Below, piece after piece: positions 47,701-56,613 of a DNA stretch of 60,887 bases (within the stretch, counting starts at the first letter, position 1; the number at the start of each line of letters is the position of its first letter). This stretch comes from a virus, in IMG/VR virus record IMGVR_UViG_3300042476_000233, positions 1 through 60,887 of that record. One strand, 5' to 3'. Both the position numbers and the translations under genes were made by a program. Below the pieces are notes generated by a model that did no database searches, was not told the DNA's origin, and worked only from the letters and a program-made list of their open reading frames with translations.

Positions 47701-50700
47701 GCTCGTTCAAACCGTACTTGGCATCCAGGCGGATAAAGGAACCGTCAGCCGCAGCCTGACCGTATGCTGCCTGCCCGTCCGGGTCACGCAGATCATTGAC
47801 AATCTCAACGCGGGTGTTGCCCAGGAGCAGCTTCAGGCGGTCTGCCACTGCGCGGGTGAGGTCGTTAGTGGTGGACTCAGCGATGTTGCTCATGACAACC
47901 GCTGCGCTCTTCTCACTATCAACTTCTTCTTTCAACGCAGGCCCTTGCGACGCAGTCGCAGCCAGTTGCTGCAGCGTTTCGGGCTTATCAAACAGTGCGT
48001 CGAGGTCTTCGGTTCCGGTTTTCAAAATGCCGGTGTCCGCAACTTCTTCAGCGTCAAACTCAGCGCGCTCCTGCTCAAGCGCCTTCTCTGCCAGTTCTTC
48101 ACTAGTGAGTTCTTCTTCGCCCTCTTCTTCGCGGCGCTGACGCTCGACTTCGCTTTCTTTGGTGGGCTTGCGGCTGCGACGGTAATCCGTCAGCAGCATC
48201 TGCTCCAGTTCAGTCAGCGGCTCCTTGCGCTCCTGCTTGTCGCGGGCCTGTTCAACAATGGTCAGTTCGGCAAGACGCGCCTTCTCTTCAGCAGTCGGCG
48301 TCTCCTTCAGCAGCGCCTGCTTTTCTCTCTTGATCCGAGCGGCCTCTGCCGTGATGGCTGTCTCTTGCCCAACACCCTTGCTGCTGTAGCGCGTGCCCTT
48401 GGGCTTGCGCTCCTTCTCAATCTCCGACTTAGTTGTGGCGGTGATATCCAGCTTGGGTGCGCCTTCACGTGCCGCAGCCTCGGCAAGTTCTTTCTGATTC
48501 AGGACGTCCTGAATCTCCTTAAGTTCGGCTTCGGTCTTGCGCTTGCGCGGCTTGGGCGGCTCAGCGACTTCTACTTCGCCACGATCAATCAGCCCCTTCA
48601 GCCACGCCTCACGACGCAACATCTCAGACAGTGCTGCTTGGTAACCAACCAGACCCTTGGGCATTACCCGGGCGTTGAGCGCGTTGGTGACCGCGTCGTT
48701 GTATGCCTTCTCAAGCGCATTAACAATAGGCATCAAGTTGGCGCGGGCCTGTGATGTCTTAGCTGCACTGTATGCACGCAACGCAGCTTCGTAGGGCGCT
48801 CGCTCCTTCACCCCTTCAACGGTCTGCGCACGAGCCTTGTCGTAGGCTTCCTTCAAAGCCTTGGTGATCGTGGTGATGTAGGCGCGATAGCCCTTGAGCA
48901 CTTGCTGAGGATTGCCCCGCACCTGCCGCATCTCGTCGGCCAGGATGGTAGGCGTGTCGTCTTCCCGTGCCGCGCGCTGTGCGTCGGTAATGGGGTCGTA
49001 CGCCATTGATCGCAGGGGCTGACCAAACCGATCAACGCCTTCGGGCGCTTTCTGCTGACGCTCAAGCGCAGCTTGCTGCGCAAGGTAACCTTCGGTGCGC
49101 TTGAGATCGGCTTTGGCTCTGTCGGCGGCGTTTGCTGCGCGGCGCGCCGCCGCCTCTTGCGCGGCTGTACGCCCCTCGATGGCGCCAATCTCTTTGGTCA
49201 GCTTGGATGCCGCCGCTTGGGCAGAACGCAGTTCTTTCTTGGCTGCGGCAAGCGCAGCGCGATCCACCGCTTCCTGGCTCTCGTATTGGTAGGCTTTGAG
49301 TTCGGCGTTAGTCAAACGCGCTATTGCGTCAACACGCGCCAGTGCCGCACCAATTGCGTCGAACTGTTGGGTCAGCGCGTTGATGTGTTTGCCGACAGCG
49401 GTCTTGCCCTCTTCCGCAACAAGCTGCTCCTTGAGCAGCGACTTGTCTTTGTCAGAAATGTTGAACTTGTCGATGAAGTCCGACGCTTGGTTGCGCGGAA
49501 TCTTGAGTTCAACAAGCGCGGCACCCAGTTCACCCTGGCGCGCCACTGCGGTCAGCACGCTGCCAAAGTTTTCCTGCACGTTAGCCAGTTCTCTGCGCAG
49601 CGAATCGGGGTCAAGCCCGGCGCTGCCAAACTGTTTCTCGGCTGCACGCAGTTTTGCCTGCTGCTCCTCGGCAACTTTCAAGTACTCGCGGATTGCAGCG
49701 ATGCGGTCGGTAATACCCGTCGTTCCTGAAACTGTAGCCGTCTCAGGAATCTCAAGGGACTCAAGCGCACTCAATTCTTTCTTGAGCGCCCGAATCTGCG
49801 TGGCAGGCAGCATCTCTGCCCGCACGGCTTCAATATCGGCAATGACCGCGTTGAGCTTGGCGATCTTCTCGTTCAGTTCGTCAAGCTGCTTGCGCGCCCG
49901 CTCCAGCTTCTTAGCGTCGGGTTCAAACTGTTTGCGCAGACGATCAGCCTCTGCGCTGTCGAGGAATCGCTGGAACCGACCAGGGGTAGCGCGCTCGGTA
50001 ACGAGCTTTGCCTGCTCTTCGGGGAACAGGCTCGTCTGCCCCATTTCGCCTTCGCGTACACGTTCAGCCTGCTCCACAAACGGCTCAAGCTCAGCCTGAA
50101 GAGACAGCGGCAGCGCCTTGGTGCTGGGGCCGCGAAGAGTGCCGGGAACAAGTTGATCGCCCTCAACGCGAGTGGGCGTAAAGTCACGTGCGGGGCGCTT
50201 TGTTACTGCCGCCTTGGCTTGCGCCATTTTGCGCAAGTTCTCGGGCACTCGGCCTTCTTCAAAGTCAGCAAAAGACTCAGCACGCGCCTGCTCGGGCTTC
50301 ATGCCTGCGTTGACCTTCTGCTGATACAGCGCCTGCTTGATGATGTCTTCTGCCGTGGCACTTTCAGTAGCGGCCACGTCCGCGCGGCCCTCAGCGGGAA
50401 ATGCCTGCAGCGTAGTCTTGCGACCCGCGCCTGGACGTGCCATGCCCTCTTCGCCGCTTTCGATGCGACGAAGCTGCTCATCAAGGAGGCTATACAAACT
50501 ACGGGCAGGTGCAGCGCCTGTACCTTCAGGCGATATCTTCTTCGGGCGGTCTACCTTCGCAACCTGCTCAGTATCCACGAGCATTTTGAGAATCTGCTCG
50601 TCGGTTTGTTTTCCTTGCTTGCCAAAACTTGCCAGGGGGATGTTTTTGCCTTGCCGCAAACGCACATCAGCCACATCAGGCTTAATGTTTCTCTGCTCAT

Positions 50701-53173
50701 CAACAGGGCGAAAGACTTCTACCGTAACTTCGCTGCCGTCTTCCAAGCGCGCAGGGTAGGAAATTTTTGCTTCTTTCCCACTTTTGGTAATTACATATCC
50801 TGGCGTAGTGGCACCAGTCGTGTATGTAACGCCCGGTTTGAACGCGCCGGGAACCTGCTCTAGTTCTGCAACCTCACGGTCTTTCTCAGGGAGCGAACGC
50901 TCCATCCGGCTCAGGAACTCGTATGCCTCGTCAGACAGGCGGTTACTGGCCATCGCCCGGGTAAGGCGCTCTTGCAGTTCCTCGCGGGTGACTTCACGCG
51001 CAGCAGGCTCAGCCTCGCCAAACAAACGGAACTCACCCTTGGCGCGGCGGGCTTCGCCCGTGGGCTTGAGGACGTTGCGCGGGACAAGTCCCTGCTCCCC
51101 GAGATCGGTGGTGATGTCGAACAGCCTGCGGTTGACCTCTTTGCCAAGCGCGTTCTGTGCACGCTCAAGTTGAGTAGCGCGGCGCTCAAGGCGAACCTTC
51201 TCGTCGCCTTCGGCAGTCTTGGCCTTCTCCTGCACATCGCGCAGGAGTGCCGTCGCGCGGTCGTAGCGCATGGTGGCCGGAGCCATTGAAAGCTGTTGCG
51301 TCAGACTGGCCATCACGCGGTTCTGCTGCGCAGGCTCCGTCGCTGCCATCATCCTATCGATGAGGTTTTCAGCTTCCTTGGGCAGCGCAAACTCAGGGCG
51401 GGGGACAACATCGCCCATGCTGCGCTGGAAGCCCGCAACGTCTTGCTGCGGGGCAGTACTGGCTTCAAACGCTTTGCGTGCCTGCTCTTGTTGTGCAGTG
51501 CGCGCCGCCGCTTTCTCTTGTCGTTCTGCCTCGTCAGCCTTCTTCTGCTCTTCAAGTGCGTCGAGTTGCAGCTTCAACCCACCAAGAATTGCGTTGCTCT
51601 CACGCTTCTTAAGACCGGGGATTGGCTCGTTCGCTTCTACAAGCGCCTTTGCCATAGCCGGGTCTTGCATCAGGTAGGCCACATAGAACGCAGGGCGCTC
51701 ATTGGCTTCTCTTGAGTCTACGTACGCCTGTTCGTTTGCAAGATTGATGCGCGACTGTGCGTACGTCAATGCCGGTGAGGGGGGTAGCCCGAAGTCTTCT
51801 TCGCCCGTAAACACCCGCTGTTGTGCGAGGGGGGACGTAAGGTCAACACCGGCCTGCTCCATCTGGTATTCCAGAGGGCTGAGCGCAGCAATACGCTTTT
51901 GTTCGTCGGTCAGTTCAGGCGGCTTCGGCGGTGCCGGGGGCACAAGCGACTTAACTCGGTTGTACTCGGGCGCCTGTTCCTTCAGTTGCGTCGCCAGTTC
52001 GTTGCGGCGCTTCTTCTGGGCCTCATAGGTCTGCTTCTCAGCAAACGAAGCGCCGGGAGGCAGCTTCTGCTTGAGCAGTTCGCCAAGGTCGTTGTACTCT
52101 TTCTGCAGCGCGTCGTGCTGCTGCATGAAGTTGAGCGCGTACTCAGGCGTCTGTTTCTCCGCCGCAGCCTTTTCTTCGGCCAGACGCTCCTGCTCGCGCT
52201 GCTCTTTCAGCGCCTTGCCACGCTCAAGTTCTTCCCTGACCTCGACCCGCTCGCGGGCTGCACCACGCTCGGCCACACGACCGGCAGCACCGATAGGTGC
52301 AAGCAGACTGGTCTGGTACGCCGTCTCACCATACTCCTTGAGCGCGTCCTCACTGAGCAGCGGCAGGCCTGCCTGCACACGCTCCAGCATCTGTTGCGTG
52401 ACTTCAGTGGGGATCTCCGCCATCGCGCCAACCGCCGTGCCCTTGGCCAACGTCTTGAGCAGCGTCTCCTTGGCGAGCTTCTCAGCGCCTTCTTCGGCGC
52501 CTTTCTCCAGCATCTTGGCAACACCAGGGCCAAGCGCCTTACCGGCCAGGGTGCGGCCTAGCGGAACAAAAGTAGCAGCGACGTCCAGGGCGGCTTGCGG
52601 AGCGGCTGCACCATAGGCAGCAGCACGACTGATGGGTTGGCCCTCAGCGGCTTGGCGCTGAATGTTGCCTCCAGCCTGTTGGAAGAACGATGGCGCAACA
52701 GCACCGGCAAGACCGCCGACAACACCGCCCACGGGGCCAAAAGCAGCACCGGCCATAGCGCCAAGGCGCGCGCCTGCAAGCGTGGTAGCAATATTGGGAG
52801 CCTGCTCAGCCAAGGCGTAGGGCACTTGGCTAATGACCTCTCCGGCAGCGGGCAGCAGCCCGCGCTCTTGGTAGGCTTTCTTGACCCGGTCAAGGCTGAC
52901 TTGCTCAGCGTAACGGCGCTGAATGTCTTCTTCCCGAAGACGCGCTTCTCTTGCCGCCTCCTCGGGGGCGACGACGCCTTTGACACCTGCGCGCAGGGCG
53001 CTCAGTGCAGATTCTGCACCCTTGCCGACAGCGGCAAGAACACCTTCTGAGGGCTTAGGCTGCTGCGCGATCTGCTGCTTGACTACAGCAATGATCTGTT
53101 CTTCGGAAGCGCCTGCTGGCCCCTCCACATCGTAAATTCTCCCGTCCGGGCCTTGTACGCTGTAAATGGGCAT
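44711..53173 (-). CDS. Giant polyvalent ejection protein with zincin motif
   Basis: The product is 2820 residues. The N-terminus (MPIYSVQGPDGRIYDVEGPA) is a common opening for virion polyvalent proteins; residues about 134-165 are Gly/Ala hydrophobic and could insert in a membrane. Long coiled coils follow (about 300-1700). TAVHEGVHAAT at 1829-1833 gives an HExxH zinc peptidase site. Around residue 2466, ANSLYPFFNAQVQG and neighbouring hydrophobic helices match the large polyvalent protein-associated domain type 38 as I recall it. Such proteins are packaged and ejected with the DNA to act on host proteins. The gene overlaps a convergent gene. Confidence 0.85.
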   Translation of the reverse strand: MPIYSVQGPDGRIYDVEGPAGASEEQIIAVVKQQIAQQPKPSEGVLAAVGKGAESALSALRAGVKGVVAPEEAAREARLREEDIQRRYAEQVSLDRVKKAYQERGLLPAAGEVISQVPYALAEQAPNIATTLAGARLGAMAGAAFGPVGGVVGGLAGAVAPSFFQQAGGNIQRQAAEGQPISRAAAYGAAAPQAALDVAATFVPLGRTLAGKALGPGVAKMLEKGAEEGAEKLAKETLLKTLAKGTAVGAMAEIPTEVTQQMLERVQAGLPLLSEDALKEYGETAYQTSLLAPIGAAGRVAERGAARERVEVREELERGKALKEQREQERLAEEKAAAEKQTPEYALNFMQQHDALQKEYNDLGELLKQKLPPGASFAEKQTYEAQKKRRNELATQLKEQAPEYNRVKSLVPPAPPKPPELTDEQKRIAALSPLEYQMEQAGVDLTSPLAQQRVFTGEEDFGLPPSPALTYAQSRINLANEQAYVDSREANERPAFYVAYLMQDPAMAKALVEANEPIPGLKKRESNAILGGLKLQLDALEEQKKADEAERQEKAAARTAQQEQARKAFEASTAPQQDVAGFQRSMGDVVPRPEFALPKEAENLIDRMMAATEPAQQNRVMASLTQQLSMAPATMRYDRATALLRDVQEKAKTAEGDEKVRLERRATQLERAQNALGKEVNRRLFDITTDLGEQGLVPRNVLKPTGEARRAKGEFRLFGEAEPAAREVTREELQERLTRAMASNRLSDEAYEFLSRMERSLPEKDREVAELEQVPGAFKPGVTYTTGATTPGYVITKSGKEAKISYPARLEDGSEVTVEVFRPVDEQRNIKPDVADVRLRQGKNIPLASFGKQGKQTDEQILKMLVDTEQVAKVDRPKKISPEGTGAAPARSLYSLLDEQLRRIESGEEGMARPGAGRKTTLQAFPAEGRADVAATESATAEDIIKQALYQQKVNAGMKPEQARAESFADFEEGRVPENLRKMAQAKAAVTKRPARDFTPTRVEGDQLVPGTLRGPSTKALPLSLQAELEPFVEQAERVREGEMGQTSLFPEEQAKLVTERATPGRFQRFLDSAEADRLRKQFEPDAKKLERARKQLDELNEKIAKLNAVIADIEAVRAEMLPATQIRALKKELSALESLEIPETATVSGTTGITDRIAAIREYLKVAEEQQAKLRAAEKQFGSAGLDPDSLRRELANVQENFGSVLTAVARQGELGAALVELKIPRNQASDFIDKFNISDKDKSLLKEQLVAEEGKTAVGKHINALTQQFDAIGAALARVDAIARLTNAELKAYQYESQEAVDRAALAAAKKELRSAQAAASKLTKEIGAIEGRTAAQEAAARRAANAADRAKADLKRTEGYLAQQAALERQQKAPEGVDRFGQPLRSMAYDPITDAQRAAREDDTPTILADEMRQVRGNPQQVLKGYRAYITTITKALKEAYDKARAQTVEGVKERAPYEAALRAYSAAKTSQARANLMPIVNALEKAYNDAVTNALNARVMPKGLVGYQAALSEMLRREAWLKGLIDRGEVEVAEPPKPRKRKTEAELKEIQDVLNQKELAEAAAREGAPKLDITATTKSEIEKERKPKGTRYSSKGVGQETAITAEAARIKREKQALLKETPTAEEKARLAELTIVEQARDKQERKEPLTELEQMLLTDYRRSRKPTKESEVERQRREEEGEEELTSEELAEKALEQERAEFDAEEVADTGILKTGTEDLDALFDKPETLQQLAATASQGPALKEEVDSEKSAAVVMSNIAESTTNDLTRAVADRLKLLLGNTRVEIVNDLRDPDGQAAYGQAAADGSFIRLDAKYGLNERTAVHEGVHAATERVIQMPEDQLTDDQRRAKRELEELFEAYKKLKGATNENAKTSLSEFASEALSDDVMQAEMRQQKWTLRHMWDSFKSALLRMLGIKTPENMLEATLAAVDNLMTKVPRPTQADNALLAPKVLNQPRNLNPALAEADAFGRSIVAGNQSWWQPIRAKSSGLAMETGLVDRFAGFERLSKYMDKLKGTQMMYYLRMYDQRMNFTAQSVANGALDVREVQRRDGEREFIVESQTGPSLRQVAVTLKGAARLVGDVDATSRLFTLYLAAKRAERVGFDKLNLRDPKITEQKLRDTVAQVRSVEGLQDIFDNARDIYNQYNENLVRFAQKAGVLSKKDADALLASKDYIPWYRERNGVAELALGGLTPIKLGNVKDMPHLQELVGGDKPILDFMISSVQNTNMMVDLALRNLATRNAMFELLDLGMAKITAKPVDGPEVVRFKHNGEDRYAVLETDTVEVGGKKVNTGVNADILVKGMEGIPLQTTGIMRALTVPTQLLRRAVTLNPLYMVRQLMRDSLAASIASGADFPPVLGALREIESSAKGTLERRGITGGQMFTGTQEDLSKIMRDLVGGRSAITKTLGALEWAGMEADALTRRAQYNSYIKQGMSEMEATMLSLESMNFNKRGASPSAHMANSLYPFFNAQVQGLNVLYRAMFGQITAGERARIKAKLITRGAMLMAATLAYAHAMQDDEAYKNALPAEKYGNWFIRLPGVSEPLRIPIPFEIGYIFKALPEAIYNSIVNERGGEEAKEALLGILRNTIPGGSAYFIPQAMKPAIEVMTNYSMFTERPLLSAKEQALLPEYQYREKTTELAKLFGGAAGVSPIKLEALISGYFSTMGMALLQAASLPIPTKDTPEKATKRLSDMPVVGSAFQPNDARWVINSTYDALDDSRKVQSSFNELVNRGDKAEARALLDARANEYARAELAGYYRQEMGELTKVEGAIRASSKTPDEKRALLDRIQQVKIKLSSMVRDASDAAKLREM

Positions 53174-53191
53174 TGCTGCGCTTCCTAATTT

Positions 53192-55240
53192 TTAGGGGTT
53201 ACGTACCCCCAGAACTCTGAAACCGGTTGTATCAACGGACGCCCCGGCTGGCTGAGATGATACTCCAGCAGGGGCTTCCAGGCCAAGCGCCGCAAAGGTC
53301 TGCCGCAGGATTTCGTCGTACTTAGCCTTGCGCTGTTCCTCGGTCATCTCCAGCTTCTGCAGGGCTGACAGACCCTTCTCCCAGTTGGCAAACGCCACGT
53401 TGGCTTGCTGCAGTGCAGCAGTCTTGCCCCGGGTACCTTCCTCGTACATCGCAGCCTTGCCTTCGGCTTCACGCGTGAGGGCTGCACGGTACTTCTCTTC
53501 AGACAGCGCCTTGGCTTCCTCACGCTCGACCTTCTCGCGCTCCTTGCGTGCGGCCAGGGCACCAAGACCAGCACGTCCTGCAGAACCCAAGAACCCGGCA
53601 AACCCTTCTCCGCTTCGGCCCGGATCAGCCATCATGCGCAGACCAAGTTCAACCAAGTCGTCGTTCGTAAGCCCCTTGCGGTCTTTCTTGGGAAGCTCTT
53701 CCTTGGCGGTAGCAATTGCTTCTTTCTTGACGTCCTTGGGCAACGCGGCAGGGTACTCTTCCCCAAGCCATGCGCCTTGACCTTGAACGCGGTCATATGC
53801 GGGCATCGCACTTCCCGCCGGTTTCTTCTCATCAGCGCCCGCAACCGCAGCAGCGGTAAGGTTCTTGGCGGTTTGCGCCGCAGCAACCCTCGGCGACGCC
53901 ACAGTAGCTGCCCGGGCAGCTTCCCGCGCACGTTCTGCCTGCTGAAGAAGTTGAATGCGCTCAGCCGCTGACGGGGCCTTGGCTGCTTGCTCGGCAAGAC
54001 GCTCTGCCATGACTGCCTGCGAAACCGTTTGCGCTTCACCAGACATAGCGCCTGCCATGCGCGCAGCCTCTGCGGCGTCCTCTGCGGCTTTGGTGTTTCT
54101 ACCGGCGGCAGCGGCAACCTGCATAGCCTGAATCTCTTCCGGCGTAAGCGTGCGTGCAGCAGACGGCGATCCAAAGAATCGACGCGTGCCTTCGTAAAGC
54201 CGTTGAAGCCCCGACGCGCTTTGTACACCTTTGCCCGGAGCGGTCACCGCCGCCATAGGCGTGGGCGCCATCAGAATGTTGCCGATGTTGCGCTTGGTTT
54301 CCTCGGACATGCCGAGGCCGGAGCCAACCCGGCTGAAGAAGCCTTCGGGCACGGCAGGAGGTGCCTGAACCGCTTGGCCAGGGATTTGTGCACCGGAAAC
54401 CGCTTGTGCAGGAGCCGCCTGCGCAGCCTGGGCTGAACTGACGGGAACCAAATTGGTCAGCGTAGCGGCCAGCTTTTTGCCGTAATCCGGGTCAGTGGCG
54501 TACGTGCCGATCCTGCCCGAAGAAAGTCCCTCAGTAAACGCGCCAACATCTCGGCCTGAACCGACAGCCTTGGGGAAGTTGCGCTTAACCAAGTCCGTGT
54601 AGTCACGAGCAAAATCTTCAGGCGACTTGTAGCTCTTGTAGGCGGCTTCGCTGCCCTCCAGTTTGTCAAAGGCTTTCTTGCCCTTACCGGTCACGTCCTT
54701 GATGTTGCCCAGGTTGTACTGTCCAACCGTCTTGGTGCCCCAGCCAGACTCAAGGCCCCACTGGGACAGGATGATGTCGGCGTCAACGCCAAGCTCAGCG
54801 CCTACCTTCTCTGCCACGTCGCGGTACTGCTCGACAAAGCGAGACTTAACGTCCCCGCCGCGTTGATAACGCGCCACACCACCATCGGCCATGCGCACGA
54901 CGGGCTCGCTGCGATTGGCAAAGTCCATGTCGCCACCATCGGCGTAGCCCGCGATTCCGCCATCAGCCATGCCCTGCATGTTGGGTGCCTGGAGTTGCGC
55001 AATACCAACTTCTTCGGGCGTGTAGCCCAGGGAGGCTACGGCCTGATCCGCTACCTTGGGCTGGGGCTGCGCCATCTGCGCTTGCGAGGCCGCACGCATC
55101 TTTTTGCGCGCCATGCCCTCAGACACAACCAACGGCAGGATGTACGGGTCTTGCTTGTACATCATCGCCACACGCTGCAGGGCTTGATCCGGCAGCATGC
55201 GCAGTTGGGTGGTGAGTTGGTTGATGTTGATCATGTTCAA
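53192..55240 (-). CDS. Virion protein with glucosaminidase domain
   Basis: The product is 682 residues. Residues 135-262 match the FlgJ/Glucosaminidase lysozyme-like fold: FVEQYRDVAEKVGAELGVDA, LSQWGLESGWG with catalytic Glu164, QYNLGNIKD, and the ending DPDYGKKLAATL. The rest is Ala/Lys/Glu-rich helical, with an MADGG repeat near residues 91-122. It is probably ejected into the periplasm to open peptidoglycan. It is the only wall-cutting domain recognised in the window. Confidence 0.85.
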   Translation of the reverse strand: MNMININQLTTQLRMLPDQALQRVAMMYKQDPYILPLVVSEGMARKKMRAASQAQMAQPQPKVADQAVASLGYTPEEVGIAQLQAPNMQGMADGGIAGYADGGDMDFANRSEPVVRMADGGVARYQRGGDVKSRFVEQYRDVAEKVGAELGVDADIILSQWGLESGWGTKTVGQYNLGNIKDVTGKGKKAFDKLEGSEAAYKSYKSPEDFARDYTDLVKRNFPKAVGSGRDVGAFTEGLSSGRIGTYATDPDYGKKLAATLTNLVPVSSAQAAQAAPAQAVSGAQIPGQAVQAPPAVPEGFFSRVGSGLGMSEETKRNIGNILMAPTPMAAVTAPGKGVQSASGLQRLYEGTRRFFGSPSAARTLTPEEIQAMQVAAAAGRNTKAAEDAAEAARMAGAMSGEAQTVSQAVMAERLAEQAAKAPSAAERIQLLQQAERAREAARAATVASPRVAAAQTAKNLTAAAVAGADEKKPAGSAMPAYDRVQGQGAWLGEEYPAALPKDVKKEAIATAKEELPKKDRKGLTNDDLVELGLRMMADPGRSGEGFAGFLGSAGRAGLGALAARKEREKVEREEAKALSEEKYRAALTREAEGKAAMYEEGTRGKTAALQQANVAFANWEKGLSALQKLEMTEEQRKAKYDEILRQTFAALGLEAPAGVSSQPAGASVDTTGFRVLGVRNP

Positions 55241-56604
55241 ACACCCATGTTGTAGATTGCCAGATCAGCCAGACCGGCGGGCTTGTCTCGATATTCGACG
55301 TCTTCCACCGCGCCGCCCTTGGCGAACAGCCCCAGACCCTTGGCCGCGATGCCCGCACCTGCAAGCTGGCCCAGCATAGAAGGCGGCTGCTGATACACAG
55401 CCGCGCCAGTCTGCGACAGGGGCGCGCCGCGCAGGATGTCGGACATGAAGCCCAACTGCTTGTACGGGTAGTTTTGGTAGTTCAGGAAGTCTTGGTACTG
55501 AGCGCCCAAGATGTTCTGCGCCTGTTGCTGTTGAAGGCCCCCATATTGCTGTTGCAACTGGTTGATCGCCATGTTCTGACCGAACTGGCTCTGGCCCAAC
55601 TGACCCAGTTGACCGGCGGCACCCATCGCTGCCTGAAGACCCTGAAGCCCCAGACCGGCGCCATACTGACGTGACTGCTCGCCAAGCTGCGCAGCGGCTT
55701 GACCGTACTGAGCGCCAAGACCTGCCTGTTGCATCAGGTTGCCGTAGCCAAACTGACGCGACTGCTCAGCCTGCTGCTGTGCTTGCATCTGGGCTTGCTG
55801 ATTGGCCAGTTGTGCTTGCAACCCCTGCTGTGCGCCCAGTTGCTGTACACCAAGCGCCGCACCCAAGTTCTGGCCGCCAACCGTAATGCCTGCTTGCTGA
55901 TTGGCCAACTGTGCTTGGAGACGCGCCTGCTGCTCAGCGTTGAACTGCTGCTGTGCTTGCTGATAAGCCTGTTGCAATCCGCGAGACTGGATGTCTCCCA
56001 TTTGCGTGCCCAAATTCCGTGCACGTTCGGCTTCAACAATCGCCTGACGAGAACCACCAAATGCGCCTGCCCGAGCAAACCTGCCCGCTTCTTGCTGGCC
56101 TGCAATTGCGGACTGTCGCGCAGCTTCTCGCTTCTCGATATCCACCACATTCTGCATGTATGGGGACATGAAGGACTCAGCAGACCCAGGGCGGGCAAAG
56201 GACTGCGTGCGCACACGCTCAGCAGGCCCCATCTGGAAGGTGGACAAGTCCCTGGCCGCAACGCTAGGCGCGGTGAACGCCGTAGGTTGATACGCGCCGG
56301 GAGCGCGGTAGAAGTTGGAAAACTGTCCCGGCTGATACTGGTTGTAGGCCAGAGCCTGAAGACCGGCGGTACCGGCAAGGGCTGACGCGTCGCGCAACTG
56401 CGGCGCTGCCTCCATCGCTTGAGCGCCCGTGAACGCCTGCTGCTGCAGAGGGGTGAATTGCGCAAAACGCTCACCCTGGTACTGCATGTACGGGTCTTCA
56501 AACATCGCCTCCGCACGGCCAAGCAGTCGCTCGGCATAAGGCGCAATAACTGGCGCAAAGCCAGTCTGGTACTCGGTAACTTGGGTCGGTACGGGATTAG
56601 CCAT
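55237..56604 (-). CDS. Gln/Ala-rich internal virion protein
   Basis: The product is 455 residues. A helical N-terminus (APYAERLLGRAEAMFEDPYM, then QYQGERFAQFTPLQQQAF) leads into a very Gln/Ala-rich coil (for example QARLQAQLANQQAGITVGGQ) and a C-terminal hydrophobic segment (LGQLAGAGIAAKGLGLFAKG). This looks like an ejection protein core component. It overlaps the next gene start by 4 bp. No family recognised. Confidence 0.75.
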   Translation of the reverse strand: MANPVPTQVTEYQTGFAPVIAPYAERLLGRAEAMFEDPYMQYQGERFAQFTPLQQQAFTGAQAMEAAPQLRDASALAGTAGLQALAYNQYQPGQFSNFYRAPGAYQPTAFTAPSVAARDLSTFQMGPAERVRTQSFARPGSAESFMSPYMQNVVDIEKREAARQSAIAGQQEAGRFARAGAFGGSRQAIVEAERARNLGTQMGDIQSRGLQQAYQQAQQQFNAEQQARLQAQLANQQAGITVGGQNLGAALGVQQLGAQQGLQAQLANQQAQMQAQQQAEQSRQFGYGNLMQQAGLGAQYGQAAAQLGEQSRQYGAGLGLQGLQAAMGAAGQLGQLGQSQFGQNMAINQLQQQYGGLQQQQAQNILGAQYQDFLNYQNYPYKQLGFMSDILRGAPLSQTGAAVYQQPPSMLGQLAGAGIAAKGLGLFAKGGAVEDVEYRDKPAGLADLAIYNMGV

Positions 56605-56613
56605 GATGCGTCC

